A stretch of 44,513 nucleotides of DNA from Candidatus Bathyarchaeota archaeon (GTDB taxonomy: Archaea; Thermoproteota; Bathyarchaeia; Bathyarchaeales; Bathycorpusculaceae), in the NCBI GenBank assembly GCA_026014705.1, contig JAOZHU010000037.1, forward strand, positions 1 to 44,513, in the 5' to 3' direction. Shown piece after piece: positions 7,668 through 15,370 of this stretch. The notes under the pieces are model-generated. The model saw nothing but the letters and a program-made list of their open reading frames with translations, searched no databases and was not told the origin of the DNA. How positions within the stretch are numbered: position 1 is the stretch's first letter; each line of letters opens with the position of its first letter. Position numbers and translations under genes: made by a program.

Positions 7668-8889
7668 CCTCCGCTCTGCCTTTGCAGATAAGTAGCACAG
7701 CCGCTGCTGTTGGCAACTCGACTGCTTGTCGCCTATAAGGACCAAACATGCTTTCACCCAATCGGAATTCTGGCACGTCAGAGACGAATACTTTTACTGT
7801 GCCGTCTTTAAAAGCTACTGCCTCTTTAAACGGGTCAAACTCCATTAAGCGCGCAGCAGGGAACTCGATTTTTTTTAAGCCTGTTTTGCCGTGGAGGGTT
7901 CCTGCCATGCGTATGAGGCGGTGAATGTCGCTGGTGACGACCGTGTCGATTTTGGCTGACTCCAGATTCTTCACGTGTTCGGCTATTCGTGCCCAAGTTT
8001 CGATGCTCACGCCTTTCACGCTGGTCCAGCGGTTTTCCTCTAGACAGCGCTTCAAAATCGCTTCCTTATTTTGCAGTACTGCAGCGTAGCTTCTGACGCC
8101 AACATGCCGCAAATCTTCTTTTGCGGCATTGAGGATGAATTTTTGCATACCTCTCTTTAGGCGTTTATTCCAGCCGAAATCATGCAGACCGAAAACATTT
8201 GAGGCACCTTTTTTTCGCGTTTTTGCTTTTGTTTTTTCCGTCAATACAGTTAAACCCAGTCCCGAGACGTAATCCACGATTTCCTTGCGCGCTATGGCAT
8301 CCAATGTTCGAACAGTTTCGTTTTCAACGTGAACGTGGTAACCGCGGTGACCCGAGAAGAATACGTGTAACTCTTTGGGGGAGAAACCGAAGTCTTTTTC
8401 TAGCATGTCGATTAGTTTGGCGGTTTCTTCTTTGGCGGAGTTTAAGCATTGATCACAGGGCCATGTTTTCGCGTCGAATTTTTGGCTTCCACAGATGGGA
8501 CAGTTTTCTGGCGTAATGCCTTTTCCGTTAAACCCGCATTTGCCGCATGTCCATTCATCGTGTATTTTGTTGCAGGAGGTTGGAATGTGGTCGGCATCTA
8601 TGTCAAAAACTAGATCCGCGCCAAGCCATCCTTTTCTGTCCATTTCGGCTTCGGGGTTTTCGTAGTAAGCGCAAGAGTGATAAATGTCCGAAGGCACAGT
8701 TTCGTTTAGAAAAGTCTTGAGCCTGTTAAGGTCTGGAAAGTTTCTGTGTCTTATCATGACTCGTTCTTTGAATAGGAGAAAGGCAAATTCTCTTTGTTTA
8801 GCTAAAGTTGGCAGAGGAAGAACCTCTGAAGAGGTTTTGTAGAATTCCGAGAATTTTGTGTATACTACTTCTTGTGAGAACGCCGCCAC
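7657..8889 (-). CDS. priS: DNA primase small (catalytic) subunit PriS
   Basis: A 410-aa protein, the catalytic subunit that makes primers. The metal-binding acidic motif is LVFDIDADH (D96 and D98) and the SGHRGYHVH nucleotide-binding motif lies at 179-187. The conserved SDIHRLIRMAGTLHGKTG lies near 320-337. A zinc-binding knob has Cys pairs at C115/C118, C130/C133 and C145/C148; three pairs is slightly more than the minimal knob. Start GTG at 8889 follows GGAGG by about four bases. It overlaps gins51 downstream. PriL, its partner, lies 1 kb upstream in the same direction, separated by a sugar-transferase gene. Confidence 0.95.
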   Translation of the reverse strand: MAAFSQEVVYTKFSEFYKTSSEVLPLPTLAKQREFAFLLFKERVMIRHRNFPDLNRLKTFLNETVPSDIYHSCAYYENPEAEMDRKGWLGADLVFDIDADHIPTSCNKIHDEWTCGKCGFNGKGITPENCPICGSQKFDAKTWPCDQCLNSAKEETAKLIDMLEKDFGFSPKELHVFFSGHRGYHVHVENETVRTLDAIARKEIVDYVSGLGLTVLTEKTKAKTRKKGASNVFGLHDFGWNKRLKRGMQKFILNAAKEDLRHVGVRSYAAVLQNKEAILKRCLEENRWTSVKGVSIETWARIAEHVKNLESAKIDTVVTSDIHRLIRMAGTLHGKTGLKKIEFPAARLMEFDPFKEAVAFKDGTVKVFVSDVPEFRLGESMFGPYRRQAVELPTAAAVLLICKGRAEDVS

Positions 8890-9011
8890 TGCCTCCGCCT
8901 GCCATATATGTATCTTAAGGGTGTTTCCGCAAATTTAACCGTTAAGTTTTAGCCCGTGGTTGGGAATTGTTACGGTGATCGGAAAATGGTCGGGCTGATT
9001 TTCTGCGGGAT

Positions 9012-9818
9012 TTACTTGTTTCGTCCAGATGTAGCTGTTTTAAGAATGTAGGATATGTAACTCTGAACTTCAACCAAAGTTAGTTTGGATTTGCCACGTT
9101 TTCTGTTGACGAAAAGCATTGGCACTTCCTTGATGCAGAATCCTCTTAAAAGAGCCTGCTTTATGGTTTCGATTTGGATTTCATAGGTATGGCTGTGCAA
9201 ACTGCCAATGGCTTCCTTTAGAAAGTTTGTGGAATAACAGCGAAAACCGCTGGTGCAATCGTTAAGTTTGAAACCTACGACGGATTTGGCGATGGCGTTT
9301 GCGGTGCGGCTGATGATTTTTCGGGTAAATGGCCAGCAAGCTGTTCCGCCGCCTTTGCAGTAGCGGCTACCTATGGCTATTCCGCAACCTTCGTACATAG
9401 CGGACAACAGTTGCAGGATTACTTTTGGGTTGTGTGAATAATCTGCGTCCATCGTTATGACATATCGCGGCGTGTTTTTCAGGGATAGGAAAATTTTGAA
9501 GCCGTCGGTTATTGCGGTTCCTAGACCGCTTTTTTCTGGTCTGATACAGAGGAGGATGTCGCCGTATTTTTTCTGCAGGTTTTTTACGGTTTCGGCAGTT
9601 TTGTCGGGGCTGGAATCGTCTATTACAAGTATGGAGGCGTTTAGGTGGAGGTTCTCGATTTCAACAATTAGTTTTTCGATGTTTTCAGCTTCTCGGTATG
9701 TAGGAAGAATCACGCCAACTTCTGAGTTGACGTTCAAATCGCCAATTAACTGGTAAGGCACCAGTGAACCGTTGTGCATTAGTGGTTCTTTACTGTTTGT
9801 CAGGTTTTTTGTGCTCAT
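9012..9818 (-). CDS. GT2 family polyprenol-phosphate sugar transferase (dolichol-phosphate mannose synthase-like)
   Basis: About 268 aa from the ATG at 9818. A TTG at 9848 would extend it by 10 residues into the end of priL. The GT-A fold motifs are present: VGVILPTYREAENI, VIDDSSPDKT, the metal-binding DADYSHNP, IGSRYCKGGG and the C-terminal NRKRGKSKL typical of DPM1-like enzymes. There is no C-terminal membrane domain, so it is the short soluble form. It should transfer mannose or glucose from a nucleotide sugar to a polyprenol phosphate on the cytoplasmic membrane face, supplying GT-C enzymes such as those at 15.4-20.0 kb. It lies between priL and priS, a position unrelated to its function. 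Confidence 0.85.
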   Translation of the reverse strand: MSTKNLTNSKEPLMHNGSLVPYQLIGDLNVNSEVGVILPTYREAENIEKLIVEIENLHLNASILVIDDSSPDKTAETVKNLQKKYGDILLCIRPEKSGLGTAITDGFKIFLSLKNTPRYVITMDADYSHNPKVILQLLSAMYEGCGIAIGSRYCKGGGTACWPFTRKIISRTANAIAKSVVGFKLNDCTSGFRCYSTNFLKEAIGSLHSHTYEIQIETIKQALLRGFCIKEVPMLFVNRKRGKSKLTLVEVQSYISYILKTATSGRNK

Positions 9819-9844
9819 GGTAACCGCCAAAGCGTTTTGATGAC

Positions 9845-10885
9845 TCAACGCCTCTGCTTATACTTATAGTATTTTAGTGGGTGCCGAATTTTGCGGCATA
9901 GGTTGTCGCTGTTTGTGCACACGCCGTGAGTCTGCAAGGTGGCGCATTGCGGTGGGGTGTACCGCGTTCGGGAGCCTCTTTCTCCGGCGATGTGTTCAAC
10001 TTGGTAGCGTGTCAAGCGTTCGTTGTAGTCTGAGAAGCTTTTGAATAGTTCGTTCACTTTTTCAGGGGTCATTCCGATGTTTACGAGGAAAGAAGTTAAT
10101 GTAAAGCGTCCTATGTGTGAAAGGTGGCGTCCTTTTGAGGCGGCTTCATAGAGAGCGGCTATGCAAGGTGGAAAAGCTGATTGCGTGACTACCTTGGGGA
10201 ACCCTTCCATTTCTTCTATTCCTAATCTTTCTTTCGCTAGCGCCAGCAGTTGTTGCGCTATCTGGGTTATTTTTTCTGGAAAATTCGGGAGTTCTTTTGT
10301 TTCCAGTCTTTTTTCGATGCGTCTTTGAACTTCTTCCTGCAGCAGTCGTGCAACATCATGCTTGTTCAGGTAAACTGTACCGTTGATTAAGATGCGGTTG
10401 ACGAGTTTCCAGTTTGAGTCCCGTAGGTGCACGGTGTTCCGCAAATAGTCAGCGAAGTTGAGGGCAAATTCAAGAGGAACCGCTGTGCTTCGGTTCAGTT
10501 CTATTTTCCAGTTGAAGTCTGCAGCTATTGCTAAAAGTTTTTCTCGGGTTTCAAATTGCATGTCGCTGAAGGCTTGTTTTGCCTCGGCTAGGGCGTAACG
10601 TTTCTTGATGAAAGAGTTTTGTGTGGCTATGGCGAGCATGATTGCAACAGGAAAAGAAGGGAGTTCCACGTCATTCTCGCGTTTTGTGCCTACCGAAACA
10701 GACAAAATTGCGTTTTTTACTCTTTCTTCGGCGCGGTCGAGGATTGGTGCCATTTCAGTATTTGTCAGTTCTTCGATTTTTAACCCTAGTTTCTTCACGT
10801 GCTCTGCGGTTTGTTTCAGGAAAGGGTATTTTGCCAAGTCGTTTTTTGTGAAGCCCAGCATTTCCAGTTGCATACAAGTTTTCAC
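9845..10885 (-). CDS. priL: DNA primase large subunit PriL
   Basis: A 346-aa protein. The N-terminal helical domain (about 1-210) is followed by the Fe-S domain, where four cysteines can ligate a 4Fe-4S cluster: C241 (FPPCIAALYE), C314 and C323 (PQCATLQTHGVC), and C330 (LCRKIRHPLKYY). This is the signature of archaeal/eukaryotic PriL, which assists primer synthesis and handover. GTG at 10885 begins three bases past the PCNA stop; the ATG at 10873 is an alternative. The order PCNA-PriL implies one transcript. Confidence 0.93.
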   Translation of the reverse strand: MKTCMQLEMLGFTKNDLAKYPFLKQTAEHVKKLGLKIEELTNTEMAPILDRAEERVKNAILSVSVGTKRENDVELPSFPVAIMLAIATQNSFIKKRYALAEAKQAFSDMQFETREKLLAIAADFNWKIELNRSTAVPLEFALNFADYLRNTVHLRDSNWKLVNRILINGTVYLNKHDVARLLQEEVQRRIEKRLETKELPNFPEKITQIAQQLLALAKERLGIEEMEGFPKVVTQSAFPPCIAALYEAASKGRHLSHIGRFTLTSFLVNIGMTPEKVNELFKSFSDYNERLTRYQVEHIAGERGSRTRYTPPQCATLQTHGVCTNSDNLCRKIRHPLKYYKYKQRR

Positions 10886-10886
10886 A

Positions 10887-11642
10887 TTATTCGGTTTCGA
10901 TTCTCGGCGCGAGGAAGAACGTTAGTTTACCCTCTTTTGTCTGCTGAAAATCAATGCGGATAGGCATATCTGATGAGAACTCCAGTGTAGCGATGTCAGA
11001 CGTGGCTGATGCCGCCTTTATTATTTCAGACAAGTAACTCAAACTGAAAGTTGCCTTCGAGTTCTCTTTTACCTCCAAATCCAGCAGCGCGTCGCTACCC
11101 TTTTGAAGCGTTATCATTGCACCCATCAAATCGCCTGCAGCGTTCAAAACCAGTTTCTCCGCGTCCGCTTCCACCCGCACATGATCGCTTACAAGCTGCG
11201 CGTCCTCTATTGCTTGGCTCAGTCCCTGCGTTGTGGTTTTGGCTTTCACGTTGAATGTAATTTTTGGCGTGGGCACTTCTTCTTCGGAGGCTTCAAGCGT
11301 TGGCATGGTGAAGTTTCGGGTGTATTTGCCTGTGATTTTGATCTCGAGTCGCGCTGTTTTCTCGTCAAGCGCCAACTCCACTGCTTCGTCTTTGCTTGCT
11401 CTTTTGAGCAGTTTCAGCAGTTCGCTGATGTTTATGCACATTCGCGTGGGTTCTGCGCATACGTATTCTTCGAAGATTGTTTTAGGCCATTCGAAGTCAA
11501 TCATGGCAACGCGTGAGGGGTCCATGGCGCGCAGTTTTAGTCCTTCAGGGTCGATTTTGAAGGTGGCTTCGTCTACGAGTATGGAGATGGCGGTTGCCAT
11601 GTCTCTTAAGAGTTTAGCGTCAGCTACTTTGAGTTTAAACAT
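10887..11642 (-). CDS. pcn: DNA polymerase sliding clamp (PCNA)
   Basis: A 251-aa protein of the normal length for archaeal PCNA. It starts MFKLKVADAKLLRDMATAIS, continues with KLRAMDPSRVAMIDFEWP, and ends FFLAPRIETE, the conserved C-terminal segment used by PIP-box partners. Two repeated clamp domains are separated by an interdomain linker near residues 118-130. ATG at 11642 is preceded by GAGAGGAAA. It is the first gene of the replication cluster, with a TATA box about 40 bases upstream. Confidence 0.96.
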   Translation of the reverse strand: MFKLKVADAKLLRDMATAISILVDEATFKIDPEGLKLRAMDPSRVAMIDFEWPKTIFEEYVCAEPTRMCINISELLKLLKRASKDEAVELALDEKTARLEIKITGKYTRNFTMPTLEASEEEVPTPKITFNVKAKTTTQGLSQAIEDAQLVSDHVRVEADAEKLVLNAAGDLMGAMITLQKGSDALLDLEVKENSKATFSLSYLSEIIKAASATSDIATLEFSSDMPIRIDFQQTKEGKLTFFLAPRIETE

Positions 11643-11678
11643 ATCATTTTCCTCTCTGTTAATGCATACACAGTAGAG

Positions 11679-11686
11679 TTATAAAG
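11679..11686 (-). promoter_or_regulatory. TATA box of the PCNA-PriL transcript
   Basis: Minus-strand CTTTATAA, 37-44 bases before the PCNA ATG. The expected transcript start is near 11655, leaving a short leader that contains the GAGAGGAAA ribosome-binding tract. Confidence 0.6.
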
Positions 11687-12027
11687 ATTTACTCACCTAT
11701 GTGCAGTGCCAACAGATAAAAGTGCTCCTCACAGCCAACAGAAGCATATTGCAGCATCAATTTATCCCGTGAAAATGCGCGATGTATCATTACTGTGTTA
11801 GACCACATTAGGAAATCGGTAACAAAACGCCACCAGAGGAACACGAAATCAAGATGGAAGGCTAAAGAAAGTGGCTAACGCTGAGTCGTATACTTCTTGC
11901 AGTTTTTCCTGAGTGCAACATTACCTAAGCTTGACCAACGACAGAAGGGTACTATCAGTTTCTTTTGGCGCCGTGCAGTCATAGCGCATTTTTAGTTTGT
12001 TTCTGCAGTTTTCAGGCATGGGTTAGA
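11687..12027. other. Intergenic stretch, nothing recognised
   Basis: About 340 bp between the divergent PCNA and radical SAM genes. No frame longer than a few dozen codons looks coding, and no tRNA arms, repeats or strong hairpins were seen. The only recognisable elements are the flanking promoters. Confidence 0.5.
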
Positions 12028-12039
12028 AAACTATATAAT
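12028..12039 (+). promoter_or_regulatory. TATA box of the 12.1-kb radical SAM gene
   Basis: AAACTATATAAT lies 46-57 bases before the ATG at 12085. The predicted transcript start is near 12060. Confidence 0.6.
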
Positions 12040-12084
12040 CCCTCCAATGATTGTATTTCTCTTGCATCAAGGTAGAACCCGTTA

Positions 12085-13470
12085 ATGAAAATCACCCTTG
12101 TCAACCCACCATACCCGCACGTAGGACACCAACATCCACCATTCATCCCCTTAAGCATAGGCTATTTGGGCGCAGTTGCCGAGAAAAACGGACATGAAGT
12201 CACAGTCATAGACTGCCAAGCCGAAAAACTCGAACCCGAACACTACCGTAAACGCATCAACCAAACAAACGCCGAAGTAGTCGGCATAACATCTACTACC
12301 CTCACCTACAAGTCAGCCCTGAAAATCGCCACCGTAACCAAACAACAACTCCCAAACGCAACCACTATCCTAGGCGGTTGTCACGCCACGTTCTGGGACG
12401 AAAACGCCCTGAAAGAGTGCCCGAGCCTAGACGTCATTGTCCGTCGTGAGGGCGAAGTAACTTTCATCGAACTGCTCGAAAAACTCCAGAACAACACCAG
12501 TCTAACCAATGTTAGAGGCATAACATACAGGCAAGCCGACGGCGCCATAAGCCGAAACGAAGATAGACCATTCATCCAAAACTTAGATGAACTACCCTTC
12601 CCCGCATTCCATCTGTTCCCGCTCAACACATTCCGCAGAGTAGGCAAAATAATCTTCCCATTGCAAACCAGCCGCGGATGCGTATATTGGTGCGACTTCT
12701 GCAGTGCCGTGCGCATGTTCGGCAGAGGATACCGCGGCAGAAGCCCAAAGAACGTCGTAGACGAAATCCAATGCCTCCAAGACAAATACGGTGAAAGCCA
12801 GTTCGCCTTCTATGACGACGCATTCACGGTGAACACCGAGCGCGTCGAGAAAATCTGCGACGAAATAATCTCGCGAAAACTCAACGTACACTGGGACTGC
12901 GAAGCCAGGGTAGACATGGTTAACAAGCAACTATTACAGAAAATGAAGGCGGCAGGTTGCATGGCAGTATGGCTAGGTGTAGAATCAGGAAGCCAACTCA
13001 TGATAGAAAAAATGCACAAAAAAATAAAACTTGACCAGACGCGTAATGCATTCAAAACCGCACGCGAACTAGGCATAATGACCATCGCGAACGTAGTCCT
13101 CGGCTTCCCAGGCGAAACCGAACAAACAGCATGGGAAACAATAAATTTCATCAAAGAACTAAACCCAGGCGACGTAGGCTTTTACATCGCAACACCCTAT
13201 CCTGGCACACCGCTCTACGAGCAGGTTAAACAAAATGGTTGGCTTAGAAACACCGACTTCAACTACTACGACACCGCTACACCCACGTTCGAGACACCCT
13301 ACATTACTATGCAGAAACTGCGCGAAATACGCTACAAAGCACTACAACAATTCTACATACGGCCACGGTACGTGCTCGACATGCTCCGCAGAGGCGGAAT
13401 CTACGGCATATCTGCAGTAAAAACCTCAGCCGCCTACCTACTCAGAGCCCTGCATGTGCGGCTCTCCTAA
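12085..13470 (+). CDS. B12-binding-type radical SAM protein (class B/BchE-like)
   Basis: A 461-aa protein. The N-terminal Rossmann-like cobalamin-binding domain (residues 1-135; ITLVNPPYP, VVGITSTTLTYKSAL, LGGCHAT) lacks the classic DxHxxG cobalamin-ligating motif, which many members of this group also lack. A radical SAM barrel follows with C199-x3-C203-x2-C206 in SRGCVYWCDFC, then YDDAFTVN and GVESGSQ. Members perform methyl transfer or cyclisation on lipids, tetrapyrroles and other substrates; this one's substrate is unknown. It is clearly paralogous to the gene at 31310-32758. Codon third positions are strongly A/C. The 3' end overlaps the convergent DUF1616-like gene by 33 bases. Confidence 0.85.
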   Translation: MKITLVNPPYPHVGHQHPPFIPLSIGYLGAVAEKNGHEVTVIDCQAEKLEPEHYRKRINQTNAEVVGITSTTLTYKSALKIATVTKQQLPNATTILGGCHATFWDENALKECPSLDVIVRREGEVTFIELLEKLQNNTSLTNVRGITYRQADGAISRNEDRPFIQNLDELPFPAFHLFPLNTFRRVGKIIFPLQTSRGCVYWCDFCSAVRMFGRGYRGRSPKNVVDEIQCLQDKYGESQFAFYDDAFTVNTERVEKICDEIISRKLNVHWDCEARVDMVNKQLLQKMKAAGCMAVWLGVESGSQLMIEKMHKKIKLDQTRNAFKTARELGIMTIANVVLGFPGETEQTAWETINFIKELNPGDVGFYIATPYPGTPLYEQVKQNGWLRNTDFNYYDTATPTFETPYITMQKLREIRYKALQQFYIRPRYVLDMLRRGGIYGISAVKTSAAYLLRALHVRLS

Positions 13471-13824
13471 ACTCCTTTTCCTAAATAGTGCCACAGCAGC
13501 CAAAACCAAAACAATAGCACTGAGCGAAACCCTAATCGAAGTAAACGTAATCCCAATAGGCGACAAACCCAAAAACAGCCCCGACAAACCCACAATACTG
13601 AAACTCAGCGCTACAGACAAAACAACCGTCTCCACCAAATCAAGCTTATTCTCTCTCGATGCAAACAACACACTCACCAAACAGTAACCAGGCACAATAG
13701 CCACAAAAACAAACCCAAACACATAACTAAAAGCCGAAAAAACCGAGCCGCTGGGAGTAAAACTAAACAACACTGTTAAAACAGTAAATAGGACAACCGC
13801 ACCAAACCAGTGAAGAGCCTTCAC
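13438..13824 (-). CDS. Short DUF1616-like membrane protein
   Basis: A 128-aa protein with four hydrophobic segments (about residues 5-25, 30-52, 63-88 and 95-115). The segments FVAIVPGYCLVSVLF and ETVVLSVALSFSIVGLSGLFLG resemble the membrane part of DUF1616 proteins. Known members are usually around 300 residues with a soluble C-terminal part. Here the protein ends after the membrane region, so it is either a short family variant or a truncated copy. GTG at 13824. It is convergent with, and overlaps by 33 bases, the radical SAM gene. DUF1616 proteins often sit near surface polysaccharide genes, but their function is unknown. Confidence 0.6.
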   Translation of the reverse strand: MKALHWFGAVVLFTVLTVLFSFTPSGSVFSAFSYVFGFVFVAIVPGYCLVSVLFASRENKLDLVETVVLSVALSFSIVGLSGLFLGLSPIGITFTSIRVSLSAIVLVLAAVALFRKRSLGEPHMQGSE

Positions 13825-13882
13825 CTTCAGTCCTTCAATTCACTTTTCAAACCGCAAGTCAACAAAAAAATAGAGAGGAGAT

Positions 13883-14791
13883 TTAAAGGAAGACTTTGAA
13901 AATCGGATGCGACTCTTCAAGCGGGCGGATATCCAACTCAGACATCGCAGACGACACGTAAGTGTCAACGATAGCAACAGCAGGAAACACCCAATCAGCT
14001 TGTTCCGCAGGTCCAAACATAAGCCAGTTTGCACCCATCACCTGCATTATGGTATTAGTAGCCGTGACACAGCCTTTTCTGAATTCCTTTGCAAAATTAG
14101 CCTTAACCCAGCCCATTGTCGTCACAACGTTCCCGGTGCCTAAGCCTGTAGGATGACCAAACTTCTCCTTGATCTTCGGAATCGCCCGCACTGCAGTACC
14201 CATGTCCGGCGCAAACGCTGGAATGGCAGTATCAATCAACGGCTTTGTAATTCCAGCCTTGTCAGCCATTGCCAATGCTTCTTCCAGTACCTTCATCTTC
14301 CCTTCTAAACTGTTGTCCTTAGGATTATCCGCAAGCACTATAGACATCTTGATTCCGCTTTCCTTAAGCTTCGCCAACTCCACATCAGTAACACCCTTGT
14401 ACACCGAATTGTACAAACAGTTGTCCTGTAGACCCATCTTCTTAACCATGTCAGCAGCCGCCATACGCGTCCTCGGACTCATTGCATCCAACATCATCGG
14501 TGCATCGCTATGTTTAGAAACGAAATCAATGTATTTCCCGAAAGCCTCTTCAGTAGTCCCTACAATGTCGAAAGCAAATGGAACGCCAGTGATGTCACTT
14601 AAAGTCTGCATCTTGTTGATTATGTTTTCTGCTTCCTTGGCATCAAAAATTCCTTTGTTCGCATCCTGAACCATCTTCTGACCGAGCCAGAAAATTGACC
14701 CGATCAGAACGGTCGGCAGTTCTCCTGGTTGACCGCCTATCTTTACTTTCCCTACTTGATACACGTGCTGTGGCGTATTGAACTTATACAT
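13883..14791 (-). CDS. mtrH: MtrH-family methyltransferase (tetrahydromethanopterin S-methyltransferase subunit H homologue)
   Basis: A 302-aa protein aligned by motif with MtrH: YKVGKVKIGGQPGE-like start (QHVYQVGKVKIGGQPGELP), GSIFWLGQKMV, VPFAFDIVGTTEEAF, DAPMMLDAMSPRTR and PTGLGTGNVVTTMGW. MtrH is the soluble subunit that moves a methyl group between methyl-tetrahydro(methano)pterin and a corrinoid. No other Mtr subunit (A-G) is near. Instead a stand-alone corrinoid protein gene lies 23 bases upstream on the same strand, so the two probably form a soluble pterin:corrinoid methyl-transfer pair, as described for several non-methanogenic and methylotrophic systems. ATG at 14791 follows GATGAGG. 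The direction of methyl flow and the primary methyl donor cannot be read from this window. Confidence 0.88.
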   Translation of the reverse strand: MYKFNTPQHVYQVGKVKIGGQPGELPTVLIGSIFWLGQKMVQDANKGIFDAKEAENIINKMQTLSDITGVPFAFDIVGTTEEAFGKYIDFVSKHSDAPMMLDAMSPRTRMAAADMVKKMGLQDNCLYNSVYKGVTDVELAKLKESGIKMSIVLADNPKDNSLEGKMKVLEEALAMADKAGITKPLIDTAIPAFAPDMGTAVRAIPKIKEKFGHPTGLGTGNVVTTMGWVKANFAKEFRKGCVTATNTIMQVMGANWLMFGPAEQADWVFPAVAIVDTYVSSAMSELDIRPLEESHPIFKVFL

Positions 14792-14814
14792 TTTGCCTCA
14801 TCTAGATTACGAGT

Positions 14815-15261
14815 TTATTTCTTCTTTGCAGCCATCGCTTTCTTGGCTATCTCGACTCCCTCTTCCTTGTTCTTGCCGAAAAGTGCACCAATAGCCTCAG
14901 CATCTTCCTTCTTAACTGCAGCACCGCCCATTAGCAGAATCACCTTCCCCTTCAACCCTGCAATTTTCAGCGCTTCATCCAGCTTCGCCAAATTATTCTT
15001 CGCAGGCACCGTGTTGACTGAGATCGCGATTATATCTGCATTGCTTTCTTTTGCTTTGTCCACGAAAACCTGCGGTGCAATGCTTTTACCTGCATCAACA
15101 GTCTTGAATCCAGCCCTCTTCAATGCCTTCCGCACTTGCTCTTTAGCTGTATCATGCATGTCAGGTTCAATGTTGCCGATGACAACCGTACCTATTGGAT
15201 TCGCTGGTTCAGGAGGCTCTTTTTCCATCATAGCTTTAAGGAATGACATTTCAACACCCAT
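14815..15261 (-). CDS. Corrinoid (B12-binding) protein partner of MtrH
   Basis: A 148-aa protein consisting almost entirely of a B12-binding domain. The lower-ligand motif reads EPDMHDTAKEQV: D34 and H36 are present, but the glycine of the usual DxHxxG is Ala39. The later cobalamin-loop motifs are DIIAISVNT and VILLMGGAAV. The N-terminal four-helix cap found in MtaC/MtbC/MtmC-type proteins (about 80 residues) is missing. The C-terminal tail is lysine-rich. It should carry the methyl group between a substrate methyltransferase and MtrH. It is the first gene of a two-gene transcript with MtrH, with a TATA box at 15291-15300. Confidence 0.82.
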   Translation of the reverse strand: MGVEMSFLKAMMEKEPPEPANPIGTVVIGNIEPDMHDTAKEQVRKALKRAGFKTVDAGKSIAPQVFVDKAKESNADIIAISVNTVPAKNNLAKLDEALKIAGLKGKVILLMGGAAVKKEDAEAIGALFGKNKEEGVEIAKKAMAAKKK

Positions 15262-15290
15262 TTTTCACTTTAAAGGTTTTTACCCTGCGC

Positions 15291-15300
15291 TTTTTATACT
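15291..15300 (-). promoter_or_regulatory. TATA box of the corrinoid protein-MtrH transcript
   Basis: Minus-strand AGTATAAAAA, 30-39 bases before the ATG at 15261. It gives a very short leader. Confidence 0.6.
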
Positions 15301-15308
15301 CGAATTCC

Positions 15309-15318
15309 ATATTTAAAC
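15309..15318 (+). promoter_or_regulatory. TATA-like element of the GT-C gene pair
   Basis: ATATTTAAAC, about 55 bases before the ATG at 15371 and abutting the oppositely oriented TATA box of the corrinoid transcript. Confidence 0.4.
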
Positions 15319-15370
15319 TTTAACTCGAACCCACCACTATTCAAAAATGAACGCACAGGAAGCCCACTAA

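Noticed and set aside
7668-7757. 30-residue N-terminal extension of Gins51
   Set aside because: It lies wholly within priS in another frame and does not resemble the family; the internal ATG gives the expected length.
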